Assembly (NCBI RefSeq): GCF_000192475.1
Contig: NZ_AEYW01000006.1
Span: forward strand, 1 to 64,000
Reading direction: 5' to 3'
Origin: Ruegeria conchae
Lineage (GTDB): Bacteria > Pseudomonadota > Alphaproteobacteria > Rhodobacterales > Rhodobacteraceae
Length of the DNA stretch: 64,000 bases
Positions 17,131 through 25,824 of this stretch are shown here, piece after piece. The first letter of the stretch is position 1. Every line of letters begins with the position of its first letter. Under the pieces are notes generated by a model, which made no database searches, was not told where the DNA came from, and was given only the letters and a program-made list of their open reading frames with translations. The translations under genes and the position numbers were made by a program.

Positions 17131-19332
17131 TCAGGCAGCTTCGGCCTCTGGGTTGAAGCGACCATAGAAACTCTGACCTTTCTCGGCCATTTCGCGCAGG
17201 AGCGGTGGGCACGCAAAACGCTCGCCATAGGCCTCGGTCAGTTGGTCGCAACGCTCAGATGCATAGGGCGTGCCGATGATGTCCAGCCAACTGAGCGGAC
17301 CACCCGACCAAGGGGCAAAACCCCATCCAAGGATTGCACCCACGTCGCCTTCGCGGATGTCCTCAAGAACACCTTCTTCCAACGCACGAACCGCTTCCAA
17401 AACCTGCGCGAACATCAGGCGTTCCTGCACTTCGATCAGGTCGGGTTGTTCGGCAGCCAGCGGGTATTTGTCCTGCAAACCCTTCCAGTATTCGACGCGT
17501 TTACCCTTGTCGTCATAGTCGAAGAATCCGGCATTGGCCTTGCGGCCCAGACGCCCCTGTTCCTCCATCCAGAAGATCAGATCGTCCGAGGGGCTATCAG
17601 GATAGGCATCGCCCATCGCTGCTTTCGTTGCCCGTGCTATCTTGGCCCCGAGATCGATTGAGGTTTCGTCCGTCAACTGGATCGGTCCTACCGGGAAACC
17701 CAACTGCCGCGCGGCATTGTCTATCAAGATCGGACTGACGCCCTCGGTGATCATCCGAGCACCCTCGTTGATATAGGGGATGATGCAGCGGTTGGCGTAG
17801 AAGAAGCGTGCGTCATTGACCACGATCGGCGTTTTGCGGATCTGGCGCACGTAATCTAGCGCTTTGGCCACCGCGCGATCGCCAGTTTCCTTGCCTTTGA
17901 TGATTTCGACCAGGAACATCTTCTCTACGGGCGAGAAGAAGTGGATGCCGATGAACTGCTCGGGCCGCACCGAAGCTTTAGCCAGATCGGTGATCGGCAG
18001 GGTCGAAGTGTTCGAGGCAAAGATGCAATCTTCGGGGATGATCGCTTCGACCTTCTTGGTCATCTCAGCCTTGACGCACGGGTCCTCGAACACGGCTTCG
18101 ATGATCAGATCACAGCCTCTTAGGTTCTCTAGGTCGGGGGTCGCGGTGATCTGGCCCAGCATGGCCTCTTTCTTCTCAGCCGTAACCTTGCCGCGCTTGA
18201 TGCCCTTGTCCAGATAGGTCTCGGAATAGGCTTTGCCTTTGTCGGCTGCTTCCTGATCACGGTCGATCAGAACAACTTCCATGCCCGCTTGAGCCGAGAC
18301 CAGAGCAATGCCTGCGCCCATCATGCCAGCACCCAGAACGCCGACCTTCTTGACCCTCTGATCGGGCACATCCTTGGGCCGCACAGCGCCTTTTTCCAGC
18401 GCTTCCTTGTTCAGGAACAGCGACCGGATCATCGCCGATGAGGACGGGTTCATCAGGACGTTTGTAAACCAACGCGCCTCAATCTTCAGGGCGGTGTCAA
18501 AGTCAACCAAAGCGCCTTCGTAGATTGAACTCAGCAGAGCCTTGGCGGCGGGGAATGCACCTTGGGTCTTGCCGTTCACCATTGCGCTTGCGCCGACGAA
18601 GGTCATGAAGCCTGCAGGGTGATAGGGCGCACCGCCGGGCATTTTGTAGCCTTTCGCATCCCATGGTTTGACCAGATCGGCATCCTTGGCGTTCAGAACC
18701 CATTCCTTGGCCACGGCAACCGGATCGTCCGCCACGGCGTCGATCAGTTGCGCGCCTTTGGCCTTCTTTGAGTCCATCATCTTGCCTTCCAGCAGCACCG
18801 GAGCCGCCGCCATTGCACCAACCATCCGGCTGTAGCGCATGGTGCCGCCGCCGCCGGGGAAGATGCCCAGAAGGATTTCAGGTAAGCCGATTTTAGCTTT
18901 GGGATTGCTGGTCATCACGCGGTGATGGCAGGCCAATGCGATCTCGGTCCCGATACCAGCACAAGTGCCGTTGATGGCGCAAGCCACTGGTTTGCCGCCT
19001 TTTTTGGACTTGGGGTCCATGCCCGCCAGCTCCAATCGACGCAGGATGTTGTGGCCGCTCATGACAAAGTCGAACAAAGCCTGAGCCGGCTCGTCTCCGG
19101 CTTCCTGACGGATCGTGGCGAGGGTGCTCAGATCCATGCCGCCCGCAAACGACCCTTCCTTACCGCTGGTGATAACAATCCCTTTGATCTCATCATCTGC
19201 CAGCGCCTGATCGATCAGTTCACCGACCAAAGTAAAAGCCTCGCGGCTGAGAACATTCATGGATTTGCCCGGAACGTCCCAGGTGATGAAGGCAACGCCG
19301 TCGGCGTCTTTGCTGAGGGTAAAATCAGTCAT
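17131..19332 (-). CDS. fadJ: Bifunctional enoyl-CoA hydratase / 3-hydroxyacyl-CoA dehydrogenase
   Basis: Carries out the middle two steps of beta-oxidation. The 733-residue protein has a crotonase domain (about 1-190; oxyanion-hole regions near GSFAGGMDLS and CAGIGTEIALACHH), an NAD-binding motif GVLGAGMMGAGIA near residue 320 and the dehydrogenase motif HFFSPVEKM near residue 450. The ATG at 19332 has TTGGAG 6 bases upstream; ATG at 19338 and TTG at 19344 are alternatives. It overlaps the cupin gene by 8 bases and is the last gene of the acyl-CoA operon. FadB is the other common name for this architecture. Confidence 0.93.
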   Translation of the reverse strand: MTDFTLSKDADGVAFITWDVPGKSMNVLSREAFTLVGELIDQALADDEIKGIVITSGKEGSFAGGMDLSTLATIRQEAGDEPAQALFDFVMSGHNILRRLELAGMDPKSKKGGKPVACAINGTCAGIGTEIALACHHRVMTSNPKAKIGLPEILLGIFPGGGGTMRYSRMVGAMAAAPVLLEGKMMDSKKAKGAQLIDAVADDPVAVAKEWVLNAKDADLVKPWDAKGYKMPGGAPYHPAGFMTFVGASAMVNGKTQGAFPAAKALLSSIYEGALVDFDTALKIEARWFTNVLMNPSSSAMIRSLFLNKEALEKGAVRPKDVPDQRVKKVGVLGAGMMGAGIALVSAQAGMEVVLIDRDQEAADKGKAYSETYLDKGIKRGKVTAEKKEAMLGQITATPDLENLRGCDLIIEAVFEDPCVKAEMTKKVEAIIPEDCIFASNTSTLPITDLAKASVRPEQFIGIHFFSPVEKMFLVEIIKGKETGDRAVAKALDYVRQIRKTPIVVNDARFFYANRCIIPYINEGARMITEGVSPILIDNAARQLGFPVGPIQLTDETSIDLGAKIARATKAAMGDAYPDSPSDDLIFWMEEQGRLGRKANAGFFDYDDKGKRVEYWKGLQDKYPLAAEQPDLIEVQERLMFAQVLEAVRALEEGVLEDIREGDVGAILGWGFAPWSGGPLSWLDIIGTPYASERCDQLTEAYGERFACPPLLREMAEKGQSFYGRFNPEAEAA

Positions 19333-19813
19333 TGTCATCTCCAATCTGGTCAGCCGTCAGCGGGCTGCCGTCTTTGCGGGTAAAGCGAAAGTCGTCGCCT
19401 TCGAACTTCACCATCATGTCTATGTCGCTGTAATAGCCGGTCTCGGTCGGGGTCCGTGTGCCCACCACCAGAAAACTCGCGGGCGCGTCGGTTTTGTTCA
19501 CAAGGTGATGGCCATTGGCGTCACCTGCAGGCCAGGCGGCGCAGTCACCGGGCAGCATCTCATGCTCGCCATCATCATCGATCAGCACACATTTGCCGCT
19601 GAGCATGATGGCAAACTCGTCCTGCTCCATGTGGTAATGGCGCAGCGAGGACAGGCCGTTCGGTTCCAGCCGTACGATGTTGACCCCAAATTGCGTCAGA
19701 CCGTTCGCATCGCCCAAGGGTTGGACGTAGCGGTCATCGCCCGCTCTTGCCAGTTTGCCGGGATAGCCCGAACCGTTCCGAAACGGTATTTTGGAAAGAT
19801 CAATTTTAGGCAT
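19325..19813 (-). CDS. Cupin domain protein in the beta-oxidation operon
   Basis: A 162-residue single-domain cupin. The first motif RHYHMEQDEFAIMLSG (near residue 59) supplies metal ligands, and the second is GDCAAWPAGDANGHH (near residue 90). It overlaps fadA by 1 base and fadJ by 8, so its product is made with the thiolase and hydratase. The role is unknown: it may be a small-molecule-binding or isomerase-type cupin acting on an acyl-CoA by-product. No signal peptide. Confidence 0.8.
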   Translation of the reverse strand: MPKIDLSKIPFRNGSGYPGKLARAGDDRYVQPLGDANGLTQFGVNIVRLEPNGLSSLRHYHMEQDEFAIMLSGKCVLIDDDGEHEMLPGDCAAWPAGDANGHHLVNKTDAPASFLVVGTRTPTETGYYSDIDMMVKFEGDDFRFTRKDGSPLTADQIGDDND

Positions 19814-21024
19814 CAGACACGCTCGATAATGGTTGCCGCACCCATGCCGGACGCGATGCAGAGTGTTGCCAGACCGGTTTCCTTGTCCTGACGCTCAAGC
19901 TCATCCAGCAGCGTGCCGATGATCATCGCGCCGGTCGCGCCCAGCGGGTGGCCCATCGCGATTGATCCACCGTTGACGTTCACCAGAGCCGGATCGACAT
20001 CGAACGCTTGCTGGAAGCGCAGCACGACCGAGGCGAAGGCTTCATTCACTTCGAACAGGTCCAGATCGCCGATCTTCATACCGTTGTCGGCCAGAATTTT
20101 CTCGGTCACAGGAACCGGGCCGGTCAGCATGATGGTCGGGTCTGTGCCGATTTTGGCAGTCGCTTTGATGCGGGCGCGTGGCTTGAGGCCGTACTTCTCA
20201 CCGAATTCCTTGTTGCCGATCAGAACGGCGGCCGCACCGTCCACGATGCCCGAGCTGTTGCCGGCGTGGTGAATGTGGTTCACGCGCTCAAGATGCGGGT
20301 ATTTCAGCATCGCAACCTTGTCGAAGCCGGGCATCTGCTCACCCATCATCTGGAAGGACGGGTTCAGCGCGCCGAGGCTCTGCATGTCGGTGCCGGGGCG
20401 CATGTATTCGTCGCGGTCCAGAATGGTCAGGCCGTTCTGATCCTTGATCGAGATCACCGACTTATCAAAGCGGTTGTCTTCCCACGCAGCAGCCGCGCGT
20501 TTCTGAGATTCAACGGCCAGCGCATCCGCATCGTCGCGGCTGAAACCATATTCGGTTGCGATAATGTCGGCGGAGATACCTTGCGGCACAAAATAGGTTT
20601 CCATCGCCAAAGACGGGTCAACGGCAATCGCCGCACCATCGCTGCCCATGGCCACCCGGCCCATCATCTCGACACCGCCTGCGATATAGGCTTCACCCGC
20701 GCCGCCTTTGACCTGGTTTGCGGCCAAGTTCACGGCCTCCATGCCCGAGGCACAGAAACGGTTGATCGCCAGGCCGGGGATCGATTCATCCAGATCCGAA
20801 GCCAGAACTGCCGAGCGTGCCAGACAGCCACCTTGCTCCATCACCTGCGTGACGTTGCCCCAGATCACATCCTCGACGGCGTGACCTTCCAGATTGTTGC
20901 GCTCTTTCATTGCGTTCAGAGTCAGGGCCGACAGACGCACCGAGGTTACCTCGTGCAGGCTGCCATCCTTGCGGCCCTTGCCGCGCGGAGTACGCAGGGC
21001 GTCATAGATATAGGCTTCGGTCAT
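19813..21024 (-). CDS. fadA: Acetyl-CoA C-acyltransferase (3-ketoacyl-CoA thiolase)
   Basis: Last step of beta-oxidation: thiolysis of 3-ketoacyl-CoA. The 403-residue protein has the active Cys in FCASGMEAVN near residue 90, the His in GHPLGATGA near residue 357 and the second Cys in CIASGMG near residue 390. The ATG at 21024 has AAGGAGA upstream. It partners with FadJ, encoded downstream. The degradative thiolase is favoured over a biosynthetic acetyl-CoA acetyltransferase by the operon. Confidence 0.93.
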   Translation of the reverse strand: MTEAYIYDALRTPRGKGRKDGSLHEVTSVRLSALTLNAMKERNNLEGHAVEDVIWGNVTQVMEQGGCLARSAVLASDLDESIPGLAINRFCASGMEAVNLAANQVKGGAGEAYIAGGVEMMGRVAMGSDGAAIAVDPSLAMETYFVPQGISADIIATEYGFSRDDADALAVESQKRAAAAWEDNRFDKSVISIKDQNGLTILDRDEYMRPGTDMQSLGALNPSFQMMGEQMPGFDKVAMLKYPHLERVNHIHHAGNSSGIVDGAAAVLIGNKEFGEKYGLKPRARIKATAKIGTDPTIMLTGPVPVTEKILADNGMKIGDLDLFEVNEAFASVVLRFQQAFDVDPALVNVNGGSIAMGHPLGATGAMIIGTLLDELERQDKETGLATLCIASGMGAATIIERV

Positions 21025-21036
21025 GGGGTCTTCTCC

Positions 21037-21675
21037 TTAAGCTCGATCCGACGGGTTGCCGGGCATCAGGTCGTAGGGGTGTTTCCAGCCGGGCTGTTCG
21101 CTGAGGCGCGTCAACCAGGCGTCAATATTGGGCCAGTCGGCGCGATTAAAGCCGAATGGTTCGGGGTAATAGAGGTAGCCGCAGCAGCTGATGTCAGCAT
21201 TGGTCACGCCGTTGCCAACGATCCAGTCACGGCCGTCAAGATGGGCGTTCAGCGTCTGATAAGCTGCCTTTAGGCGACCCTGATTAAACGCGATAACATC
21301 CGGGTTGCGGTGCTTCTCGGGCAAGAAGTTGATCAGGAAACGGGTCAGCCCGGCCATCGAGCTAAGCTTGTGGTTGTCCCACAGAACCCATCTGAAAATC
21401 TCGTAATTCTCATCACGATCCTTGCCACCGAATTTTCCGGATTTTTCCGTCACATAAGCCTGAATCGCGCCGGACTGACTGGTGCGAAAATCACCGTCCA
21501 CCATCACGGGGGCTTCACCCATCTCATTCACTTCTGCCCGAAATTCAGGGGTGCGCGTCACACCCCCGAAGAAATCAACAAAGACCGGCTCCCAGTCCAG
21601 ACCGGACATTTCCAACGCAAGCGCGGCTTTGTAGCTGTTTCCGCTTTCACCAAAGCAATGCAGTTGAATGGTCAT
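21037..21675 (-). CDS. Glutathione S-transferase family protein
   Basis: A 212-residue GST-fold protein with a thioredoxin-like N-terminal domain (MTIQLHCFGESGNSYKAALA) and an all-helical C-terminal domain from about residue 85. The GNSYKA segment holds the expected catalytic Ser/Tyr position. APVMVDGDF, then TSQSGAI near residue 60, matches the glutathione-binding region. The ATG at 21675 is preceded by GGGAGGGG. Its place inside a beta-oxidation operon suggests detoxification of a reactive intermediate or a specific side reaction, but the substrate is unknown. Confidence 0.85.
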   Translation of the reverse strand: MTIQLHCFGESGNSYKAALALEMSGLDWEPVFVDFFGGVTRTPEFRAEVNEMGEAPVMVDGDFRTSQSGAIQAYVTEKSGKFGGKDRDENYEIFRWVLWDNHKLSSMAGLTRFLINFLPEKHRNPDVIAFNQGRLKAAYQTLNAHLDGRDWIVGNGVTNADISCCGYLYYPEPFGFNRADWPNIDAWLTRLSEQPGWKHPYDLMPGNPSDRA

Positions 21676-21741
21676 GAGTGCGCCCCTCCCAAGGCATAAA
21701 GATATGTTTTCGGTGCTACCTTCAGTGGCCAGCACGAAGTT

Positions 21742-21954
21742 TTAACGTTTTCGAGCTTCCAGCTCTGAATTAAATATGCGCAGCCTATGCGTCAGGTTTT
21801 CGTGATCGATCACGCTGTTGAAGTTCTCAAAAAGGAACGACAAAGCCTCACCTTCATCCAATCCCGCTTCACGTGCGAAACCGCGGAGCTTACGGTAGCC
21901 GTCCTCGGTCATCGCGACCGGAAATCGGCGGGTCAGGCGAAAGCGTTTTGGCAT
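21742..21954 (-). CDS. Small RHH-like protein, conserved hypothetical
   Basis: A 70-residue basic protein. A short beta-strand-like segment (RFPVAMTED) followed by two helices joined by a GLDEGEAL turn is what a ribbon-helix-helix (CopG/Arc-like) fold would look like. It is encoded between the acyl-CoA dehydrogenase and GST genes on the same strand. The ATG at 21954 has CGGAGGAG nearby; an in-frame upstream start at 22002 would overlap the acyl-CoA dehydrogenase stop region and lacks support. It may be a DNA-binding co-regulator of the operon or a protein partner. The fold is inference. Confidence 0.65.
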   Translation of the reverse strand: MPKRFRLTRRFPVAMTEDGYRKLRGFAREAGLDEGEALSFLFENFNSVIDHENLTHRLRIFNSELEARKR

Positions 21955-22007
21955 CTTGTCTCCTCCGTTGGTGGGCTCGGGTTGCTTTAACCGAGCCCAC
22001 ACTGAGA

Positions 22008-23789
22008 TCAGAAGTTCGCCGCGTCCAGCGCCATTACCGTGTCCGCTCCGGTCTGGATGCGGGCCAGATGCATGGCTGTCGCGGGCAGGCGGCGGGCCAT
22101 ATAGAAGCGACCGGTATTGATCTTGGTCTCGTAGAACTCTTTATCCGAGGCACCGCCGTCCAGTGCGTCCTGAGCGGCCTTTGCCATCTGCGCCCACATC
22201 AGGCCCAGGCAGACATGGCCGAACATGTGCATGAAGTCGTATGACCCGGACAGAGCGTTGTTTGGATTCTTCATACCTTCCTGCATGAAATACATGCCGG
22301 CGGCCTGCAGGTCCTTGGAGGCGGCCTTCAGTGGTTCGATGAAGGCTTTATCATAAGCTTCGTCCTTGCCACCGTTCTCCTTGCAGAAGCTTTTGACCAT
22401 CTCGAAGAAGGCCATGACATGCTTGCCGCCGTCCTGGGCCAGCTTCCGACCCACAAGATCCAGCGCTTGAACGCCATTTGCACCTTCGTAGATCATCGCA
22501 ATCCGGGCATCGCGGGTGTATTGCGACATGCCCCATTCTTCAATGTAGCCATGGCCGCCATAGACCTGCTGCGCCTGAACAGTCATGTCGTAGCCTTCGT
22601 CAGTCAGGAAGCCTTTGATGACTGGCGTCAGCAGTGAGATCAGCCCGTCCGCGTCTTTGTCTCCCGAGCGGTGCGCCTTGTCGATCATGGTCGCGCCCCA
22701 CAGGATGAACGCACGCGCACCCTCGGTGAAGCTTTTCTGATCCATCAGGTTGCGGCGAATGTCGGGGTGTACGATCAGCGGATCGGCGGGGCCGTCCGGG
22801 TTTTTTACGCCTGTTACATCGCGGCCTTGCAGGCGATCTTTTGCGTATTCCAAGGCGTTTTGATAGGCCGCTTCGGCCTGAGACAGGCCTTGCATGCCCA
22901 CACCTAGACGCGCTTCGTTCATCATGGTGAACATGGCGCGCATACCTTTGTGCTCTTCGCCCAGCAGCCAGCCGGTTGCCTCGTCATAATTCATGACGCA
23001 GGTCGAGTTGCCGTGGATGCCCATCTTCTCTTCGATTTTGCCGACCGAAACACCGTTGCGCTCGCCCAGCGAACCGTCTTCGTTCACGATGAATTTGGGG
23101 ACGATGAATAGCGATACGCCCTTGATGCCCTCGGGGCCGCCAGGGATTTTGGCCAGCACCAGATGGATGATGTTGTCGGCCATGTCGTGATCGCCAGCCG
23201 AGATAAAGATCTTCTGACCGGAAATCTTGTAGCTGCCGTCGTCCTGCGGTTCGGCTTTGGTACGCATAAGCCCAAGATCGGTGCCGCAATGCGGTTCCGT
23301 CAGGTTCATGGTACCGGTCCATTCGCAGCTGACCATGTTCGGCAGGTAGGTGTTCTTCTGCTCGTCAGTGCCGTGCGCTAGAATGGCTGAGGCCGCGCCG
23401 TGGGTCAGGCCCTGATACATCACAAATGCCTGGTTCGCGCCCGAGAACATCTCACCCACCGCTGTGCCCATCACATAGGGCATGTTCTGGCCGCCATACT
23501 CTCCCGGCATGTCGAGGCCCGTCCAGCCACCTTCTTTCATCTGCTCAAAGGCGTCTTTGAAACCTGTGGGGGTGTACACAATACCGTTTTCCAACCGGCA
23601 CCCTTCGGTGTCGCCCACCACGTTCAGCGGGTGCAATACGTTGGAGGCAACCTTGCCAGCCTCTTCCAGAACCGCGCCGGTAAACTCGGCTTCCAGTTCG
23701 TCATAGCCGGGGATATCCGACTGTGAGATTTTCAAAACGTCGTGCAGGATGAACTGCGTGTCTTTGGTTGGCGCGTTGTAGACGGGCAT
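22008..23789 (-). CDS. Acyl-CoA dehydrogenase with C-terminal extension
   Basis: FAD enzyme that makes 2-enoyl-CoA from acyl-CoA, first step of beta-oxidation. The 593-residue length exceeds the usual 380, matching the long class to which DmdC-type enzymes belong (N-terminal extension with LPHPLNV-like segment, core, and a C-terminal domain from about 470). The core shows [16 protein letters not shown] near residue 165 and the [20 protein letters not shown] motif near residue 430. GGGAGCTTCAC precedes the ATG. Substrate cannot be fixed; methylmercaptopropionyl-CoA (DmdC) paralogues are close, so a dmdC name is not justified. Confidence 0.9.
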   Translation of the reverse strand: MPVYNAPTKDTQFILHDVLKISQSDIPGYDELEAEFTGAVLEEAGKVASNVLHPLNVVGDTEGCRLENGIVYTPTGFKDAFEQMKEGGWTGLDMPGEYGGQNMPYVMGTAVGEMFSGANQAFVMYQGLTHGAASAILAHGTDEQKNTYLPNMVSCEWTGTMNLTEPHCGTDLGLMRTKAEPQDDGSYKISGQKIFISAGDHDMADNIIHLVLAKIPGGPEGIKGVSLFIVPKFIVNEDGSLGERNGVSVGKIEEKMGIHGNSTCVMNYDEATGWLLGEEHKGMRAMFTMMNEARLGVGMQGLSQAEAAYQNALEYAKDRLQGRDVTGVKNPDGPADPLIVHPDIRRNLMDQKSFTEGARAFILWGATMIDKAHRSGDKDADGLISLLTPVIKGFLTDEGYDMTVQAQQVYGGHGYIEEWGMSQYTRDARIAMIYEGANGVQALDLVGRKLAQDGGKHVMAFFEMVKSFCKENGGKDEAYDKAFIEPLKAASKDLQAAGMYFMQEGMKNPNNALSGSYDFMHMFGHVCLGLMWAQMAKAAQDALDGGASDKEFYETKINTGRFYMARRLPATAMHLARIQTGADTVMALDAANF

Positions 23790-23825
23790 GTGAAGCTCCC
23801 TTAATTCATATGTCCGGAGGCGGGT

Positions 23826-24227
23826 TTATTCAGCCGCCTTCTTTTCCTGTTTCATCGAGGCGATCACCTTCTCGCCCCAGCGCAACTGCTCTTTCAACTC
23901 GTCGATGGCCTGTGTCAGCTCTTCGCGGCGCGATTCCATGTCAGCAAGGCGCTCGCACGCGATTCCATATGTGCGGGACATCTGTGTCAGCTGTTGGTCA
24001 CCGACGTGATACAGGTCCAGAAGCTGGCGGATTTCTTCGAGGCTGAAGCCAAAGCGCTTGCCGCGCAGGATCAGTTTCAGGCGTGCACGATCCCGTTTGG
24101 TGAACAGGCGTTTTTGGCCCTCGCGGATCGGAAACAAAAGCTCTTTGGCCTCGTAGAACCGCAATGTGCGGGGCGTGACATCATATGTCTCGCACATTTC
24201 GCGGATGGTCAGCAGATCTTCGGTCAT
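23826..24227 (-). CDS. MerR-family transcriptional regulator (second of tandem pair)
   Basis: A 133-residue regulator. The N-terminal winged-helix motif is LTIREMCETYDVTPRTLRFY (20 residues, from about residue 6), and the dimerising coiled coil runs from about residue 75. No Cys pair is present, so it is not a metal-responsive MerR. It lies directly upstream of the acyl-CoA dehydrogenase and probably heads the operon. The ACGT-core repeats in front of it (24298-24345) match LiuR-type operators, so autoregulation and control of the operon by acyl-CoAs are likely. Confidence 0.88.
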   Translation of the reverse strand: MTEDLLTIREMCETYDVTPRTLRFYEAKELLFPIREGQKRLFTKRDRARLKLILRGKRFGFSLEEIRQLLDLYHVGDQQLTQMSRTYGIACERLADMESRREELTQAIDELKEQLRWGEKVIASMKQEKKAAE

Positions 24228-24297
24228 GGTTCAAACTCTCATCACTGGCGTCATGCAACCTGAGTTGCGCAGTCGATGAGCGTTTTACAACACACAA

Positions 24298-24345
24298 GTG
24301 ACGTTTACGTAATGCGGACGCTACGTCACAAATAAGTTGACGTAA
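24298..24345 (-). promoter_or_regulatory. ACGT-core operator cluster (LiuR-like) upstream of the acyl-CoA operon
   Basis: TGACGTTTACGTAA (24299-24312) has two ACGT cores 2 bases apart, the spacing seen in LiuR-type MerR operators. GTGACGT (24298-24304) and ACGTCAC (24323-24329) are a perfect 7-bp inverted repeat with an 18-base spacer. TACGTCA (24322-24328) and TGACGTA (24338-24344) form another inverted pair. The sites lie 70-120 bases upstream of the MerR start at 24227. Confidence 0.6.
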
Positions 24346-24370
24346 CATCCGGTCGCGTAAGCAGGGGTTT

Positions 24371-24387
24371 CGGCAATTTTGTTGCCG
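24371..24387 (-). terminator. Short hairpin after the first MerR gene
   Basis: CGGCAA-TTTTG-TTGCCG is a perfect 6-bp stem with a 5-base loop 15 bases beyond the MerR stop at 24402. No T-tract follows on the minus strand. It may weakly end transcription or simply be part of the downstream promoter region. Confidence 0.35.
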
Positions 24388-24401
24388 TAAGGGAAGGGCG
24401 A

Positions 24402-24770
24402 TTACTTCAACAGATTGACGGTCTGGTCGCGCAATTGCTGCAGCGCATCCATCGCCTCATCCAGCTGCGCGCGTTGCTGACGCAGCTCTTCCATTTGCCG
24501 ATCTGCCATCTCGATGAAGGTCGCCATCTGGGCCTGATCGCCCTGATCTTCGTAGATCAGCAACCACTGGCGAATCTCTTCCAGAGGAAATCCAAACTTG
24601 CGACCACGTAGGATCAGTTTCATTCTTGCGCATTCACGAGCACCATAGAACCGCGACCGACCTTCGCGGTCCGGTTGCAGCAACTCGATATACTCGTAAT
24701 AGCGCAGGGTGCGCGGGGTCACGTCGAACTCGGCGCACATCTCTTTGAATGACAAACGGGTGTCGGACAT
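24402..24770 (-). CDS. MerR-family transcriptional regulator (first of tandem pair)
   Basis: A 122-residue paralogue of the next gene downstream. The DNA-binding part is LSFKEMCAEFDVTPRTLRYY, followed by a coiled coil from about residue 70; no Cys pair. The ATG at 24770 has GAGGAGACCCAG upstream. It is divergent from the PaaI-like thioesterase gene. An inverted repeat GTTGCG-GCAAG-CGCAAC (24803-24819) lies just upstream. The two regulators share most of their recognition helix, so they could compete for or split operators. Confidence 0.86.
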   Translation of the reverse strand: MSDTRLSFKEMCAEFDVTPRTLRYYEYIELLQPDREGRSRFYGARECARMKLILRGRKFGFPLEEIRQWLLIYEDQGDQAQMATFIEMADRQMEELRQQRAQLDEAMDALQQLRDQTVNLLK

Positions 24771-24802
24771 TCTGGGTCTCCTCGGCTGCAACCTAGGGCG
24801 TC

Positions 24803-24819
24803 GTTGCGGCAAGCGCAAC
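24803..24819. promoter_or_regulatory. Inverted repeat in the MerR/thioesterase divergent gap
   Basis: GTTGCG-GCAAG-CGCAAC is a perfect 6-5-6 inverted repeat in the 117-base gap (24771-24887). Its place suits an operator shared by the divergent genes. It does not contain the ACGT core found upstream of the second MerR gene. Confidence 0.35.
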
Positions 24820-24887
24820 AGGTGGGCTTGCCCTTGGCGTAAACGCAGGCCCATAAAGGGGTGGCTATAAGGATAGGACCCAACCCC

Positions 24888-25307
24888 ATGGTCGATAAGA
24901 CAGTTTTAGCGCGGCAGTTCATCGAGGCGATTCCGCATGCAAAAGCCCTGGGGCTTGATTTGACCCATATCGGAGAGGGTGAGGCCGAAATCTCGATGCC
25001 CTACAACGAGCAACTAATCGGCGACCCCAGAACCGGAGTAATCCATGGTGGCGCGGTTTCTGCCATGCTTGATACTTGCTGTGGTGCTGCGGTGATGAGC
25101 CACCCATCGGCCCCCGGAGGAACCGCTACAATCGATCTTCGTATTGACTACATGCGGGCCGCGACGCCCGGTCAAAGTATCCGGACACGGGCGACCTGCT
25201 ATCACATCACGCGCAATGTGGCCTTTGTTCGTGCGACGGCGACGGATGATGACAGCGACCGACCGGTTGCTACTGCCTCGGGCGCATTCACCGTGGAGGG
25301 GCGCTGA
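24888..25307 (+). CDS. PaaI-like hotdog thioesterase
   Basis: A 139-residue hotdog-fold acyl-CoA thioesterase. VIHGGAVSAMLDTCCGAA near residue 50 is the hotdog helix with the PaaI-type HGG motif. The rest shows a typical five-strand pattern (ATIDLRIDYMRAA near residue 82). The ATG at 24888 is the first supported start. It is the first gene of a three-gene operon with a second thioesterase and a MATE exporter, divergent from a MerR regulator. Confidence 0.87.
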   Translation: MVDKTVLARQFIEAIPHAKALGLDLTHIGEGEAEISMPYNEQLIGDPRTGVIHGGAVSAMLDTCCGAAVMSHPSAPGGTATIDLRIDYMRAATPGQSIRTRATCYHITRNVAFVRATATDDDSDRPVATASGAFTVEGR

Positions 25308-25308
25308 G

Positions 25309-25824
25309 ATGGCAAGACCTCGCCCCGAACCCATGCAGGTAGTCAAGCAACGCCGTGATGCCGCTCTGACCGCTTTGGTCGAAGGTGTGCCGTATATTCG
25401 GTTCCTCAACATTACATTCGACCGGCGTGGGGACGAACTGACAGGTGTACTGAATTTCGATGAGAAGTTGATCGGCAATCCCTTTCTGCCTGCCATCCAC
25501 GGCGGTGTGACGGCGGCGTTCCTGGAAGTCACTGCCGTTATCACGCTGAGTTGGGAGCATATGTTCCCCAGGATTGAAAGCGGTGAGATCGGTGCCGAAG
25601 ATATCTTGACCGACGAGAATATCCGCTTTCCCAAAACCATCGACTTCACGGTCGATTACCTGCGGTCTGGTTTGCCGCGAGACGCTTATGCACGCGCATT
25701 CATCAACCGATCGGGTCGACGTTATGCTTCTGTCCGGGTCGAGGCTTGGCAGGACAACCACGCCAAACTCTTTGCGCAAGGCACCGGGCATTTCTTAATG
25801 CCGCAGCCTCCGACAAAGCCGTGA
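25309..25824 (+). CDS. PaaI-like hotdog thioesterase, second copy
   Basis: A 171-residue hotdog protein. HGGVTAAFLEVTAVITLS near residue 64 holds the HGG motif, and IDFTVDYLRSGLPRDAYARA (20 residues) matches the adjacent gene product's DLRIDYMR segment. Similarity is enough for paralogy, but it has a longer N-terminus (MARPRPEPMQ). The ATG at 25309 follows the previous stop by one base. Two thioesterases in tandem suggest a heteromeric or two-substrate activity; substrates are unknown. Confidence 0.85.
   Translation: MARPRPEPMQVVKQRRDAALTALVEGVPYIRFLNITFDRRGDELTGVLNFDEKLIGNPFLPAIHGGVTAAFLEVTAVITLSWEHMFPRIESGEIGAEDILTDENIRFPKTIDFTVDYLRSGLPRDAYARAFINRSGRRYASVRVEAWQDNHAKLFAQGTGHFLMPQPPTKP

Noticed and set aside
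22008..23789. Naming the acyl-CoA dehydrogenase dmdC
   Set aside because: It belongs to the same long subclass as DmdC, but the dmdB and dmdD partners are not adjacent, and paralogues of this class act on other acyl-CoAs.
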